Positions 9,112 through 17,765 of a DNA stretch of 64,000 nucleotides are shown piece after piece. Numbering within the stretch: the first letter of the stretch is position 1; each line of letters opens with the position of its first letter. Made by a program: the position numbers and the translations under genes. The notes under the pieces are model-generated. The model saw only the letters and a list, made by a program, of their open reading frames with translations, did no database searches and had not been told where the DNA came from. Source of the stretch: Chitinophaga sp. YR627 (GTDB lineage: Bacteria; Bacteroidota; Bacteroidia; Chitinophagales; Chitinophagaceae); NCBI RefSeq assembly GCF_900114995.1, contig NZ_FOUX01000005.1:558001-622000 (forward strand), written 5' to 3'.

Positions 9112-9738
9112 ATGGCTGAAGACGCAAAGCAGGAGAAAGAAATACTAGCTGAATTAAAAAAAGATTTCCCACTGACCAAAGAGTCTATAAAAGAAATCGA
9201 TCTAAGTCAATTTTCTTCACTCCACAGAGGTGAACATTTCAGAGTAACATATGCCTGGAAATTTACTGGCTTTTTACAACGGGTTTACTTTGTAAAGTAC
9301 CGCAATTCACATAAAACCACGACAACACCCATGCTGGCAGATCAGGCGTTTCCTGCTGATGCAACAATGAAATACGCAGGTATCTATATAAAGTTCGATC
9401 AGCCAATGCCCGATTTTATCATCAGGGCAAATACACAGGGTGATAAGTTCCTTAACCTGTACTTTCCAAATTCTGTTAAAGTAAAGACCGTACCGGCCTT
9501 TAATCACAAATATATACTGGAATCCGAGGAGTCAGGCACAATAGAACAGGTAATAGGCGTGGACCTCTTTAACACCATGTTGATTGCAGGAGACGTAAAT
9601 GTGGAAGTAAAAGACAACAAATGCTTCATCTATGGCTTACAGCCTTTTGGCTATGATTATGCCAGATTGCTGATCAGTATAGCCACAGACGTCATAAAAA
9701 GAAATATCGGACAACCAGACCTGGTGACAGAACAATAA
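9112..9738 (+). CDS. hypothetical soluble protein
   Basis: 208 residues with an acidic/basic helical N-terminus (AEDAKQEKEILAELKKDFP) and a beta-rich middle (FQ-type strands around ILESEESGTIEQVIG). No signal peptide, no membrane segment and no recognised motif. It has its own terminator directly downstream. Codon use looks like that of the neighbours, so I regard it as a real gene of unknown function. Confidence 0.65.
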   Translation: MAEDAKQEKEILAELKKDFPLTKESIKEIDLSQFSSLHRGEHFRVTYAWKFTGFLQRVYFVKYRNSHKTTTTPMLADQAFPADATMKYAGIYIKFDQPMPDFIIRANTQGDKFLNLYFPNSVKVKTVPAFNHKYILESEESGTIEQVIGVDLFNTMLIAGDVNVEVKDNKCFIYGLQPFGYDYARLLISIATDVIKRNIGQPDLVTEQ

Positions 9739-9749
9739 AGTGATTTAAG

Positions 9750-9775
9750 CCGGAGAGTCCCTCTCCGGTTTTTTA
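9750..9775 (+). terminator. Rho-independent terminator
   Basis: Arms 9750-9757 (ccggagag) and 9761-9768 (ctctccgg) with a 3-nt loop, followed by six T residues. It ends the gene at 9112-9738. Confidence 0.88.
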
Positions 9776-9792
9776 TTGTCCGGTTTATCACC

Positions 9793-10182
9793 TCAATGTT
9801 GCTTACTCAACATATTATCGATGACGCCGTATAAGGTTTTTAGGGAAAACGGCTTATTCAATACAGCATCCGCACCACTCTCCACTGCCGATTCCTTTGA
9901 ATAAGTCTGTGCAGAAAATAAGACCACTGATAATTGATCAAATAAATGACTATCCTTCAAACGGCGACAGATTTTACGGCCATCATAACCACCCAGGAAA
10001 ATATCCATAAGCAGTAAAACTGGCTGATGTAAGGGGATATTTTGCTCAAGTTCGCGGGATCTCTCAGGGCTATCACGTCCATTTGTTTCCTCCTTAAGAC
10101 CAATGACACGGCTTCAAGGATGTCTTCATTGTCATCCAGTACAATTATCTTTTGCTTAAAATGAGGTCTTACTAAAATATTG
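9793..10182 (-). pseudogene. frameshifted response-regulator receiver domain
   Basis: Reading the minus strand from about 10182 gives KQKIIVLDDNEDILEAVSLV, the acidic pocket of a CheY-like receiver, continuing to about 10055. The remaining part, with phospho-acceptor LLLMDIFLGG and the KPFSLKTL lysine motif, is in another frame (open to the stop at 9793). Joining the frames near 10045-10055 restores an ordinary single-domain receiver of about 125 residues. A one-base deletion explains this. The start codon also appears lost (ATT or nothing suitable). A 71-residue remnant from the ATG at 10008 could still be translated but lacks the Asp pocket. Confidence 0.75.
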
Positions 10183-10421
10183 CTCCCAATGACTTACTCC
10201 CGGATATAACCGCTATAACATAGCTACAGTGAATATTCACAGGCGCTCTAATGGATTTTTCTGAAGATAGAGAACCGTATCAAAATAAACAAAAAAAACG
10301 TAGGGCACAACCTATATAAACATCTGATTTTCAATAAAAAAATGCCCAACACCACTGTTTACAATTCCTTCATCTCCATCAGACTCGCCTATTGCATATC
10401 TTGCCGGCGTAATCACATCCC

Positions 10422-11021
10422 ATGCATCAAAAGATCATCTTTGTCAATGGCTTTTTATTCCCCGGCACCTATCCGGGCGGCGAAGGATACTGGCAGGGAG
10501 CCGGCAGCCCATTTGTAAAAGCTGCACATGATTACCTCGGATGCGGCCTTTCTCCTCATTTTACCGATATTCAGCACCCTGTATTATCCAACGTCTCTGA
10601 AAGGATTCAAAAAGGACACCTGTATGCAAGGCAACATTACGCCTCACTGACCACCGGCCTTTCAAAAGAGCACGATCAGTTCACCTTCGTCACACATAGT
10701 ATGGGTGCCGCCTTCGCTGAAGGAATGATCGCCTGTCTCCAGGATAACGGATACCGCATAGGCGCCGTTATTCATTTCAACTCTTTCCAGGCCGCAGATA
10801 TTCAGATCAGCAAAAGCATTAACCGGAGTGGTTTCGTTATTGACTATCAGAATACCAATGACCCCTTGATCAACAACCCTGTTTACGCCAAAGCAGGAGA
10901 TATAAAAAACGTGGACCTGAAGATCAGGGAACAAAGCAAAAAACAATATTTCAAACGCCACAGAGATCCTATCGACAGCGGAGACGTATGGCAGATACTG
11001 ATGCGGTACACGATGCCCTGA
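10422..11021 (+). CDS. small alpha/beta hydrolase-like (lipase-type elbow) protein
   Basis: 199 residues, no signal peptide. The N-terminal strand KIIFVNGFLFPG followed by a Gly-rich loop looks like an oxyanion-hole strand, and THSMGAAFAEG at 91-101 is a lipase-like nucleophile elbow (Ser93) with Thr in place of the first Gly. A late Asp (NTNDPL) and His (KRHRDP) could complete a triad. Substrate unknown. A near-consensus -7 box TATCTTGC lies at 10397-10404, 18 bp before the ATG. Confidence 0.6.
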   Translation: MHQKIIFVNGFLFPGTYPGGEGYWQGAGSPFVKAAHDYLGCGLSPHFTDIQHPVLSNVSERIQKGHLYARQHYASLTTGLSKEHDQFTFVTHSMGAAFAEGMIACLQDNGYRIGAVIHFNSFQAADIQISKSINRSGFVIDYQNTNDPLINNPVYAKAGDIKNVDLKIREQSKKQYFKRHRDPIDSGDVWQILMRYTMP

Positions 11022-11144
11022 CCCCAATATCCCCGGCAAAATCAGCACAAATTCCTCATTTTAAATTTTAACTTTATTCCCCTTAATCGGCCGGAAACAG
11101 CCTGATTCCACTATTTTCATATCATATTCATTAACCAGAACCAC

Positions 11145-12650
11145 ATGTATCGGACTAAAAAGTATCTTGCTCCACTACTTTCGTTTGTTTGTCTGTCAAT
11201 GTGTGCCACGCTCCACGCTCAGTCCACAACAGGCCCTGTAATCGCAGGCGACCTGGCAGATCCATCCATCATCAAAGTAGATAGTGTCTACTATGCAACA
11301 GGCACCTCCTCAGAATGGGCGCCTTATTATCCTGTCTATAAGTCTTCCAACCTGAAAGACTGGCGGCAGACAGGCTACGTATTCAACAAGGCACCGGAGT
11401 GGACAGTAGGCTCCTTCTGGGCGCCGGAATATTATAAGATAGGCGACACTTACTACATCTATTATACCGCGAGACGTAAGTCGGACAACCAATCCTTTAT
11501 CGGTGTTGCCACCTCCCGCTACCCCGACCATGGATTCACAGACCACGGCGTGATCATCGAACATGGAAAAGAAGCCATCGATGCTTTTATCTACGATGAT
11601 AACGGTCAACGGTATATCACCTTTAAGGCATACGGACTGGAAAACAGACCTATTGAAATATTGGGATACAAATTGTCCGCCGACGGACTAAAAACAGAAG
11701 GCGAACCATTCACCCTGCTGAAAGACGACAACCGTGCAGGTATGGAAGGACAAAGCATCCTGAAAAAAGATAACTACTATTATCTCTTTTACTCCGCCGG
11801 CAATTGTTGCGGAGGAGGATGCACCTACTCCGTGAACGTTGCCCGTGCCACCAGCTTCAAAGGTCCTTATAAATACTTTGAAGGCAATCCTATCCTTAGT
11901 GAGAACGATAGCTGGAAATGTATGGGACATGGCACGTTCGTGGCTGCTGATAACCATCAGACTTACTACCTCCACCATGCCTACAATAAGAAAAGCACAG
12001 TGTTCACCGGCCGTGAAGCACTCCTTTCTCAGTTATCATGGCAAACACCATCTGGCTGGCCCGCACTGAAAACAGTCGATATCAGCACTACAACACCTGT
12101 GGACCTTTACGATCCATTTGATGGTAAAAAACCGGCTAACTACTGGCAATGGGACTTCCGCCACGCCACTCCTTCTATACAACAGCAAAAAGGAACGCTC
12201 CGCTTATCCGGCGTAGTCACAAAAGAAAATCCGGCTGGCATCGCACTGACAGTACGGCCAACTGCCGATAACTTTGAAATGTCCACCACCGTGACTAATC
12301 ATAACAAAGCCCTCAAAGGCCTGGTTATATATGGAGATGCAAACGCAGCCATTGGCATTGGTGTGGAAGGAGATAGTGTGAAAGTCTGGAAAACAGAGAA
12401 CAAACAACGTATCACCATAAAGGCAGCACCTGTACCTGCCTCCGCTATCGGACTGAAAATCGCCATGTCCGGTGGTAATAACTGCGAGTTCTTTTATCAG
12501 ACAGACGAGGCTACCTGGATGCCACTCGCTACTGGTCTGGCAACTGGCTCCCTGGCGCAATGGGACAGAAGTCCGCGACTGGGTCTGCAATACAGTGGCA
12601 ACAAAAACGAAAACGCTCAATTTGCCTTCTTCAGATTACACAACAAATAA
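11145..12650 (+). CDS. glycoside hydrolase family 43 enzyme, secreted
   Basis: 501 residues with a signal peptide (cleavage about HAQ/STTG, residue 26). The five-bladed GH43 propeller is marked by ADPSII with the catalytic-base Asp39, the pKa-tuning Asp146 in EAIDAFIYDD, and the acid Glu201 in GMEGQSI; WAPEYYKI is also characteristic. Residues about 330-501 form a C-terminal beta-sandwich (TPVDLYDPFDGKKPANYWQW ...). GH43 enzymes cut arabinose or xylose side chains and backbones of plant arabinans and xylans; the exact subfamily cannot be fixed here. Monocistronic, closed by a palindromic terminator. Confidence 0.9.
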   Translation: MYRTKKYLAPLLSFVCLSMCATLHAQSTTGPVIAGDLADPSIIKVDSVYYATGTSSEWAPYYPVYKSSNLKDWRQTGYVFNKAPEWTVGSFWAPEYYKIGDTYYIYYTARRKSDNQSFIGVATSRYPDHGFTDHGVIIEHGKEAIDAFIYDDNGQRYITFKAYGLENRPIEILGYKLSADGLKTEGEPFTLLKDDNRAGMEGQSILKKDNYYYLFYSAGNCCGGGCTYSVNVARATSFKGPYKYFEGNPILSENDSWKCMGHGTFVAADNHQTYYLHHAYNKKSTVFTGREALLSQLSWQTPSGWPALKTVDISTTTPVDLYDPFDGKKPANYWQWDFRHATPSIQQQKGTLRLSGVVTKENPAGIALTVRPTADNFEMSTTVTNHNKALKGLVIYGDANAAIGIGVEGDSVKVWKTENKQRITIKAAPVPASAIGLKIAMSGGNNCEFFYQTDEATWMPLATGLATGSLAQWDRSPRLGLQYSGNKNENAQFAFFRLHNK

Positions 12651-12654
12651 TACA

Positions 12655-12690
12655 CAAAGCGGCTGCTCAACATGTTGAGCAGCCGCTTTG
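12655..12690. terminator. palindromic bidirectional terminator
   Basis: A perfect 36-nt palindrome, arms 12655-12672 and 12673-12690 (caaagcggctgctcaaca and complement). It lies between convergent genes GH43 (stop 12650) and SDR (stop 12729). Confidence 0.85.
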
Positions 12691-12728
12691 ATTCAACTAT
12701 CTGACAAGATCTCTCCTTCTCCGTCTTA

Positions 12729-13481
12729 CTAATTCCTGCCGGCCATTACGCCGCCATCGACATCCCATACAGCCCCGGTGATCCAGCCGGCATCATCTGA
12801 AAGCAGGAAACTGATCGTCTTCGCAACATCAGTCGCCGTACCCACTCTGCCAATTGGATGGAACCCATTAAAGCCCTGTAAAGTCTCTTCTATTTTCTCC
12901 TTCTCAATAAAAGACTGATAAATAGGTGTCACTACAACTGCCGGAGATACCGCGTTTACCCTGATGTTTACATCTGCCAGCTCCATCGCCAGGTGTTGCG
13001 TAAAACTATGCAACCCCGCTTTAGCCATAGAATACGCAGAAGAAGGCGTAGCCTTGATCGCCTGTTTCGCCCACATGGAACCCACATTTACAATAGATCC
13101 GCCGCCATTGGATGACATCACCTGAGCAGCCGCCTGTGTGATAAAGAAAAATGCTTTATTGAAGTTATGGTAAACATCATAGTCCGCTACCGTATGTTCC
13201 AGGAAAGACTTCGGCTTAAAATAGCCTGCCGCATTCACCAGGTACCTGAGATGAGGTAACTCCTTCGCCAGTAAACCGGCAAACTGCTGTACCTCCTCCA
13301 TAAGATGCAGGTCCACGGCATATACTTTTACATCTCCTTTCTTTTTAAGCTCGGCTTCAATCGTTGCCAGCTGCGGACTGTTTCTCGCCAATATAGCCAC
13401 GCTGATACCTTGTTCAAGCAGCACCTCTGCGGTTGCTCTGCCCATACCTGTTGTCCCTCCTACTATTAATGCTTGTTTCAT
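12729..13481 (-). CDS. short-chain dehydrogenase/reductase (SDR)
   Basis: 250 residues, the classical SDR length. The dinucleotide-binding motif G8-x3-G12-x-G14 (GGTTGMG), NAAG at 83-86, catalytic Ser135, Tyr150 and Lys154 (YSMAK), and the PxxxxTP-like SPAVVVTPI after it are all present. It is an NAD(P)-dependent oxidoreductase; substrate unknown. The AraC-family gene at 13585-14484 lies 103 bp upstream on the same strand. A perfect 12-bp palindrome (gtaaatatttac, 13510-13521) in that gap may be an operator. Confidence 0.9.
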   Translation of the reverse strand: MKQALIVGGTTGMGRATAEVLLEQGISVAILARNSPQLATIEAELKKKGDVKVYAVDLHLMEEVQQFAGLLAKELPHLRYLVNAAGYFKPKSFLEHTVADYDVYHNFNKAFFFITQAAAQVMSSNGGGSIVNVGSMWAKQAIKATPSSAYSMAKAGLHSFTQHLAMELADVNIRVNAVSPAVVVTPIYQSFIEKEKIEETLQGFNGFHPIGRVGTATDVAKTISFLLSDDAGWITGAVWDVDGGVMAGRN

Positions 13482-13584
13482 GTTTAATATGCTTTTGCCC
13501 TTGTAAAAAGTAAATATTTACAATGCAAAATTCAGACTTCCACTACTTTCTGAAAATGGACAGACAGGAAAACAAATGGTAATT

Positions 13585-14484
13585 TCAGGAAACAGCCTTC
13601 CTGAACTCTGACGGAGAAATAGTCGTATGCTTTTTGAAGTACTTGACAAAATAGGATGGATCATCAAAACCCAGCCGGTAACCGATCTGGTTGATATTAA
13701 GACTCGAATGGAGCAGCAAACGTTTTGCCTCCAGAATGATCCGCTCCTGGATCATTAACGAAGGCGTTTTATTCAGTAGCTGACTGGTAACATCAGACAA
13801 GGTCCTGGAAGATATATACATGAGCTGAGCATACTCAGCTACCGACAGTCCTTTCATGTAATTGTCATCGATGAAATTCACAAACTGTACCAGTTGCATT
13901 CTTTTCTCATCTACGATAAACGGTGTCTTCCCCTCTGTCTGCTCAAACGCATTCTTCCGGCGCTGTACCTGTACCAGAAACGCCTTCAGATAGATCTTTA
14001 GTAACTCCTCGCGGCCAAACTCCTCACCCTCTTCCAGCTCACGGCGGATTTGCTGTATATAGCTTTCCAACACGGTCTCAATACCCTTTCCGATACAACA
14101 GGAAGGCTGCTGATAAGGATTATTGAACAAACTACACTTCAGAAAATAAGCAACTTCATTACTATCCTGTACAAGAAAAGATTCATTGAAATGAATCAGT
14201 ATCCCCTTATAATCACTATTACTGTCAAAATAATGTACCTGATTCATCGCTATGAAGAAAATGGCATTATCAAACACCTCATATTCCTGGAAATCCACAA
14301 AGTGTTTTCCATTACCGGACTGGAACCAGATGATCTGATAAAAGCTGTGGATATGTGGCCTGGAGGCATTACCATGGTGCTGCTGAAGATATTCATGCAG
14401 GTCATGAATGGCAAATTGTGGCTTCTGAGGTTGATGCTGATGCAGGTGATATTCACTGATAATATTTGCCTTCTCCTTAGCCAT
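13585..14484 (-). CDS. AraC-family transcriptional regulator with N-terminal cupin
   Basis: 299 residues from the ATG at 14484; an upstream in-frame ATG at 14532 is less likely because it would run into the direct repeats at 14528-14568. Residues 35-130 form a cupin-type sensor (IHSFYQIIWFQSGNGKHFVDF), and the last 100 residues are a double helix-turn-helix AraC domain (YAQLMYISSRTLSDVTSQLL; INQIGYRLGFDDPSYFVKYFKK). It probably controls the downstream SDR, the divergent amine oxidase, or both. Confidence 0.88.
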   Translation of the reverse strand: MAKEKANIISEYHLHQHQPQKPQFAIHDLHEYLQQHHGNASRPHIHSFYQIIWFQSGNGKHFVDFQEYEVFDNAIFFIAMNQVHYFDSNSDYKGILIHFNESFLVQDSNEVAYFLKCSLFNNPYQQPSCCIGKGIETVLESYIQQIRRELEEGEEFGREELLKIYLKAFLVQVQRRKNAFEQTEGKTPFIVDEKRMQLVQFVNFIDDNYMKGLSVAEYAQLMYISSRTLSDVTSQLLNKTPSLMIQERIILEAKRLLLHSSLNINQIGYRLGFDDPSYFVKYFKKHTTISPSEFRKAVS

Positions 14485-14527
14485 ATGGTAGATATTGAAT
14501 TCTAAGATACAAAGATCCCTCACCCTG

Positions 14528-14568
14528 ACCATGATTTGCCGGTAATTACCATGAATTCTCCGGTAAGT
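14528..14568. promoter_or_regulatory. tandem 20-bp direct repeat, candidate AraC operator
   Basis: accatgatttgccggtaatt at 14528 is followed directly by accatgaattctccggtaag at 14548. The conserved parts are accatga and ccggtaa at a period of about 20 bp (two helical turns), as expected for an AraC-type dimer. The site is in the 122-bp region between the divergent regulator (14484) and amine oxidase (14607). Confidence 0.5.
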
Positions 14569-14606
14569 ACAATACCAGGCCAGCTATGATTACACATCTT
14601 TACAGG

Positions 14607-15677
14607 ATGAAAACGGATAAAAGGATTGTTATTATCGGAGCAGGACTAAGCGGTCTTACCTTAGCCTATGCATTAAAGAAGAAAGGAATTAACGCCAGCA
14701 TACTCGAGGCAACAGACAGACCCGGAGGCAGGATACATACACATACAGGTATAGCAGGCACTCCCCTGGAACTGGGCGCAACCTGGTTCTCCGATCAGCA
14801 TCCAAAACTGATTTCATTACTAAAAGAACTGAATCTGCAAAAGTTCCCACAGTTCTCCGAAGGCATATCCCTGTTTCAAACCAAATCGTTTGAACCACCG
14901 CAACAGTTCTTTGTACCCGCAGGAGAAGCGCCCTCCTACAGAATAGCCGGAGGAACACAACAAATTATAAAAGCATTACAGGCGCAAATACCGGCAGATC
15001 GTTTGTTGTTAAACACAATGGTCACATCAATAAAAGAAATGCCGGAAAATCTGCTTATAACTACCGCAAATGGGACTACACTGGAAGCTGATATCGTCGT
15101 AAGTTGTATGCCTCCTAAAACAGCAGTATCATCGGTCAGCTTCTCCCCCGCACTACCTGAAAACGTTCGGCTGATATTGCATCACGTACAAACATGGATG
15201 GCAGGCGCTATAAAATTTGTGATGGAATTCGAATCTCCTTTCTGGCGGGATAAAGGATTCTCCGGCATGCTGTTCAGTCATTCCGGCATCATCTCCGAAA
15301 TGTATGATCATACAAATGCCGAAGAGAGCAAATTTGGATTCACGGGCTTTCTGAATGGTGCTACTGCCGGCTACAGCCAGGAAGAGAGAAAAATGTATGT
15401 AGTAAAACAGCTGAAAGAGCTCCTGGGGGATGATATTCTGCGTATGACGGCCTACCATGATAAAGTATGGGTTGATGAAGAACTGCTGTACAGCAATTCA
15501 CCTGATCTTCGGCCACACCAGTACAACGGGCATCAGGTTTTACACGATGCATACCTGAACAACAGATTCTATTTCTGCGGTACGGAAACGGCCACCTTAC
15601 ATCCGGGTTATATGGAAGGAGCTGTTCTGGCAGCTACCGCAGTAGCTGAAAAGTTAAACGCCATCACCTGCAAATAA
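14607..15677 (+). CDS. FAD-dependent amine oxidase family protein
   Basis: 356 residues from the ATG at 14607 (an upstream ATG at 14586 would add seven unlikely residues). The Rossmann motif GAGLSG (11-16) with RPGGRIHT following, LELGATWF, and the C-terminal FCGTETATLHPGYMEGA are the FAD-binding hallmarks of the monoamine oxidase / protoporphyrinogen oxidase superfamily. Cytoplasmic; substrate unknown. Divergent from the AraC-type regulator at 13585-14484, which may regulate it through the direct repeats between them. Confidence 0.88.
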   Translation: MKTDKRIVIIGAGLSGLTLAYALKKKGINASILEATDRPGGRIHTHTGIAGTPLELGATWFSDQHPKLISLLKELNLQKFPQFSEGISLFQTKSFEPPQQFFVPAGEAPSYRIAGGTQQIIKALQAQIPADRLLLNTMVTSIKEMPENLLITTANGTTLEADIVVSCMPPKTAVSSVSFSPALPENVRLILHHVQTWMAGAIKFVMEFESPFWRDKGFSGMLFSHSGIISEMYDHTNAEESKFGFTGFLNGATAGYSQEERKMYVVKQLKELLGDDILRMTAYHDKVWVDEELLYSNSPDLRPHQYNGHQVLHDAYLNNRFYFCGTETATLHPGYMEGAVLAATAVAEKLNAITCK

Positions 15678-15681
15678 AAAA

Positions 15682-15706
15682 GCCGGCATTCACATGCCGG
15701 CCTTTT
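15682..15706. terminator. Rho-independent terminator
   Basis: Arms 15682-15689 (gccggcat) and 15694-15701 (atgccggc) with a tetraloop, A-run before and cttttac after. It separates the convergent amine oxidase and MsrB genes. Confidence 0.85.
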
Positions 15707-15721
15707 ACAAAAATAGTCACC

Positions 15722-16240
15722 TTATTTTTTCACATCCGGATCAAAGTCCAGTGACACAGAGTTCATACAAAACCTTTTATAAGTAGGCGCAGGACCGTCG
15801 TCAAAGATATGCCCCAGGTGAGAGTTACATCTGGCGCACTCTACTTCGATACGATGCATGCCATACGAATTATCATCCTTATAGATCACACTGTTCTCCC
15901 GTACCGGCTCAAAGAAACTCGGCCAGCCACAGCTGCTTGCAAATTTCGCATCAGACCGGAACAGTTTATTACCACATACTGCACAGTAATAGGTACCCTT
16001 CGCTTCGCTGTCCCAGTATTCACCGGTAAAGGCCCGCTCTGTACCCTGCTCACGGGATACGTTATAAAGATCAGATGGTAAGATCTTCTTCCATTCCGCA
16101 TTGCTTACATTCAGATGTGTTGTGTCGGTACGTGAGTAGTATGGATTGTTTTCCTTGTTCATATCTTTCTTCTTTTGTGCATTCCCCTGACAGGCCGATA
16201 GCAGCAGGGAAACGAATACAATGATAAATCCTGCTTTCAT
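15722..16240 (-). CDS. msrB: peptide methionine-R-sulfoxide reductase, lipoprotein
   Basis: 172 residues. A lipobox (LLSAC, Cys17) predicts a lipid-anchored envelope form. The SelR fold shows two CxxC zinc pairs (CAVC and CARC), the GWPSFFEP loop, and the catalytic Cys158 in RFCMNSVSL. It reduces methionine-R-sulfoxide in proteins. It is the last gene of a thioredoxin-MsrA-MsrB operon, 22 bp after msrA, so the electron donor is probably the exported thioredoxin encoded first. Confidence 0.93.
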   Translation of the reverse strand: MKAGFIIVFVSLLLSACQGNAQKKKDMNKENNPYYSRTDTTHLNVSNAEWKKILPSDLYNVSREQGTERAFTGEYWDSEAKGTYYCAVCGNKLFRSDAKFASSCGWPSFFEPVRENSVIYKDDNSYGMHRIEVECARCNSHLGHIFDDGPAPTYKRFCMNSVSLDFDPDVKK

Positions 16241-16262
16241 GTTTATATGATTTAATCAAACA

Positions 16263-16949
16263 TCATTCCTGTTTTAACTTCCCCTTGAAAGCCGCTCTGA
16301 ACTTGTCTCTCTTGGGTTTGATCACGAACTGACAATACGGCGCCTGCGCATTGGATGCGTAATAGTTCTGGTGATAATCCTCTGCCTTATAAAACTTCTT
16401 ATAAGGTGTTACTTCCGTTACGATCGGATCATCATATGCCTTTTCATCATCCAGTCTTTTGATATAGTACTGCGCCAGCTTGTGCTGTTCCTCATTATGA
16501 TAGAAGATCGCCGAACGGTACTGTGTACCTTCATCATTTCCCTGACGGTTCAGCGTAGTCGGATTATGCGCGACAAAGAAAGCCGCCAGTAATTCGTCAT
16601 ATGAGATCTTCGATGGATCGTAAACGATATTACACGCCTCCGCATGCCCTGTCGTACCGGTACATACCAGTTCATAACTCGGATTAGGTACTTTACCTCC
16701 TGTAAAACCAGACTCCACGCTGACCACCCCATCCAGCTGTTTAAACTGCTCTTCCACACACCAGAAACAACCTGCAGCAAAGGTAGCGGTATCCAGCTTG
16801 CTACCTGTATGCTTTGTTGCCCCTGCTTTTTCCATTTCTTTAAAAGTCCCGCTTTTGCTGACATCCGTATGTGACTGTGCACATGCCATGAAAGGAGCAA
16901 AAAATAACAGGAAAAAATAACTACCCATCTGCCTGATCAATGTTTTCAT
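16263..16949 (-). CDS. msrA: peptide methionine-S-sulfoxide reductase, exported
   Basis: 228 residues. The N-terminal hydrophobic leader ends in FMACAQS (possible lipobox Cys23). The catalytic motif GCFWCVEEQF (Cys61 nucleophile) and GYTGG-like SGFTGGKVPNPSYE region, plus GHAEACNIVYDP and YHQNYY, are the MsrA hallmarks. It reduces methionine-S-sulfoxide. Middle gene of the operon with an exported thioredoxin upstream (43 bp) and msrB downstream (22 bp). Confidence 0.93.
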   Translation of the reverse strand: MKTLIRQMGSYFFLLFFAPFMACAQSHTDVSKSGTFKEMEKAGATKHTGSKLDTATFAAGCFWCVEEQFKQLDGVVSVESGFTGGKVPNPSYELVCTGTTGHAEACNIVYDPSKISYDELLAAFFVAHNPTTLNRQGNDEGTQYRSAIFYHNEEQHKLAQYYIKRLDDEKAYDDPIVTEVTPYKKFYKAEDYHQNYYASNAQAPYCQFVIKPKRDKFRAAFKGKLKQE

Positions 16950-16992
16950 CTTTTTAACTTTTTAAATCTAAAAATTTCCAGACCATCCGGTT

Positions 16993-17439
16993 TTACTTTG
17001 CAGCCACTGGTCGTTGTGCTGCACTCTCCTTTCCCCAGTTCAGTAATCGCTCTGCGTTCACATATCCGATCTGCCGGGATACGATCTTTCCCTCCGCATT
17101 GACCAGCAATAAGGTCGGATATGCCCTTACCTTCCATTGCTCTGCCAGGGTCTCACCCTCCCCTTTCTCCGCATCCACACTATAACTGATAAAATGCTGA
17201 TTGAAATAGGTCGCAACGCCTTCATCCTTAAATGTAGTTGACTTCAGCAACCTGCAGGGACCACACCAGGTGGTATTAACATCTACAAAAATGAGTTTCC
17301 CGCTTTTAGCTGCCTGCGCAGTCAGCTCCTTCCAGGTGCCGTTGGTGAAGTTGATCTCCTGAGCAAATGCCTCACTATTAAATACGAGAAACAAGGCGCT
17401 GGTGATCAAAAATTGAATGCTTAATCTGAATTTTAACAT
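16993..17439 (-). CDS. exported thioredoxin-fold protein
   Basis: 148 residues with a signal peptide (cleavage about AFAQ, residue 27) and a thioredoxin active site WCGPC (Cys59, Cys62). The cis-Pro is in AYPTLLLV. It would act as a periplasmic thiol reductant or as an electron relay. Its place as first gene ahead of msrA and msrB suggests that it feeds electrons to the exported sulfoxide reductases; the inner-membrane donor (DsbD-type) is not encoded here. Confidence 0.88.
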   Translation of the reverse strand: MLKFRLSIQFLITSALFLVFNSEAFAQEINFTNGTWKELTAQAAKSGKLIFVDVNTTWCGPCRLLKSTTFKDEGVATYFNQHFISYSVDAEKGEGETLAEQWKVRAYPTLLLVNAEGKIVSRQIGYVNAERLLNWGKESAAQRPVAAK

Positions 17440-17533
17440 GACGCTAACTTTTTAATAACTCCTGACAGACGCCGGCATATTCCAACCTGAAACAACCACT
17501 GTTAAGACCATCATCTCTTAGGATATTTTACAA

Positions 17534-17541
17534 CAAATATA
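17534..17541 (-). promoter_or_regulatory. Bacteroidota -7 box TATATTTG for the trx-msrA-msrB operon
   Basis: On the minus strand the sequence is a perfect TAnnTTTG, about 95 bp before the thioredoxin start. No convincing -33 TTG is seen. Confidence 0.5.
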
Positions 17542-17631
17542 ACTGTAGACATTCGTAACGACCATGACAGATTTTCCCTTTTTGATGCCTGTTTTTCCCA
17601 AAAACAAAATTTACCAGTTGAATAATTTATA

Positions 17632-17639
17632 TATCTTCG
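17632..17639 (+). promoter_or_regulatory. probable -7 box TATCTTCG
   Basis: One mismatch to TAnnTTTG, 126 bp before the ATG at 17766. It implies a leader of about 120 nt. Confidence 0.4.
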
Positions 17640-17765
17640 CCGGAGTTATAACCACAATTAAAAGTTAATGATTGTTATTCCTGACAGATCATAATCTGTC
17701 TCCGTTTGTTCGTTAAACATTTAATTCTTTTAGTTCACCCGTTTCATTTTAATTCATCCTTAACT

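Noticed and set aside
8916..9179. 87-codon minus-strand ORF
   Set aside because: Overlaps the start of the gene at 9112 and has no ribosome site or motif.
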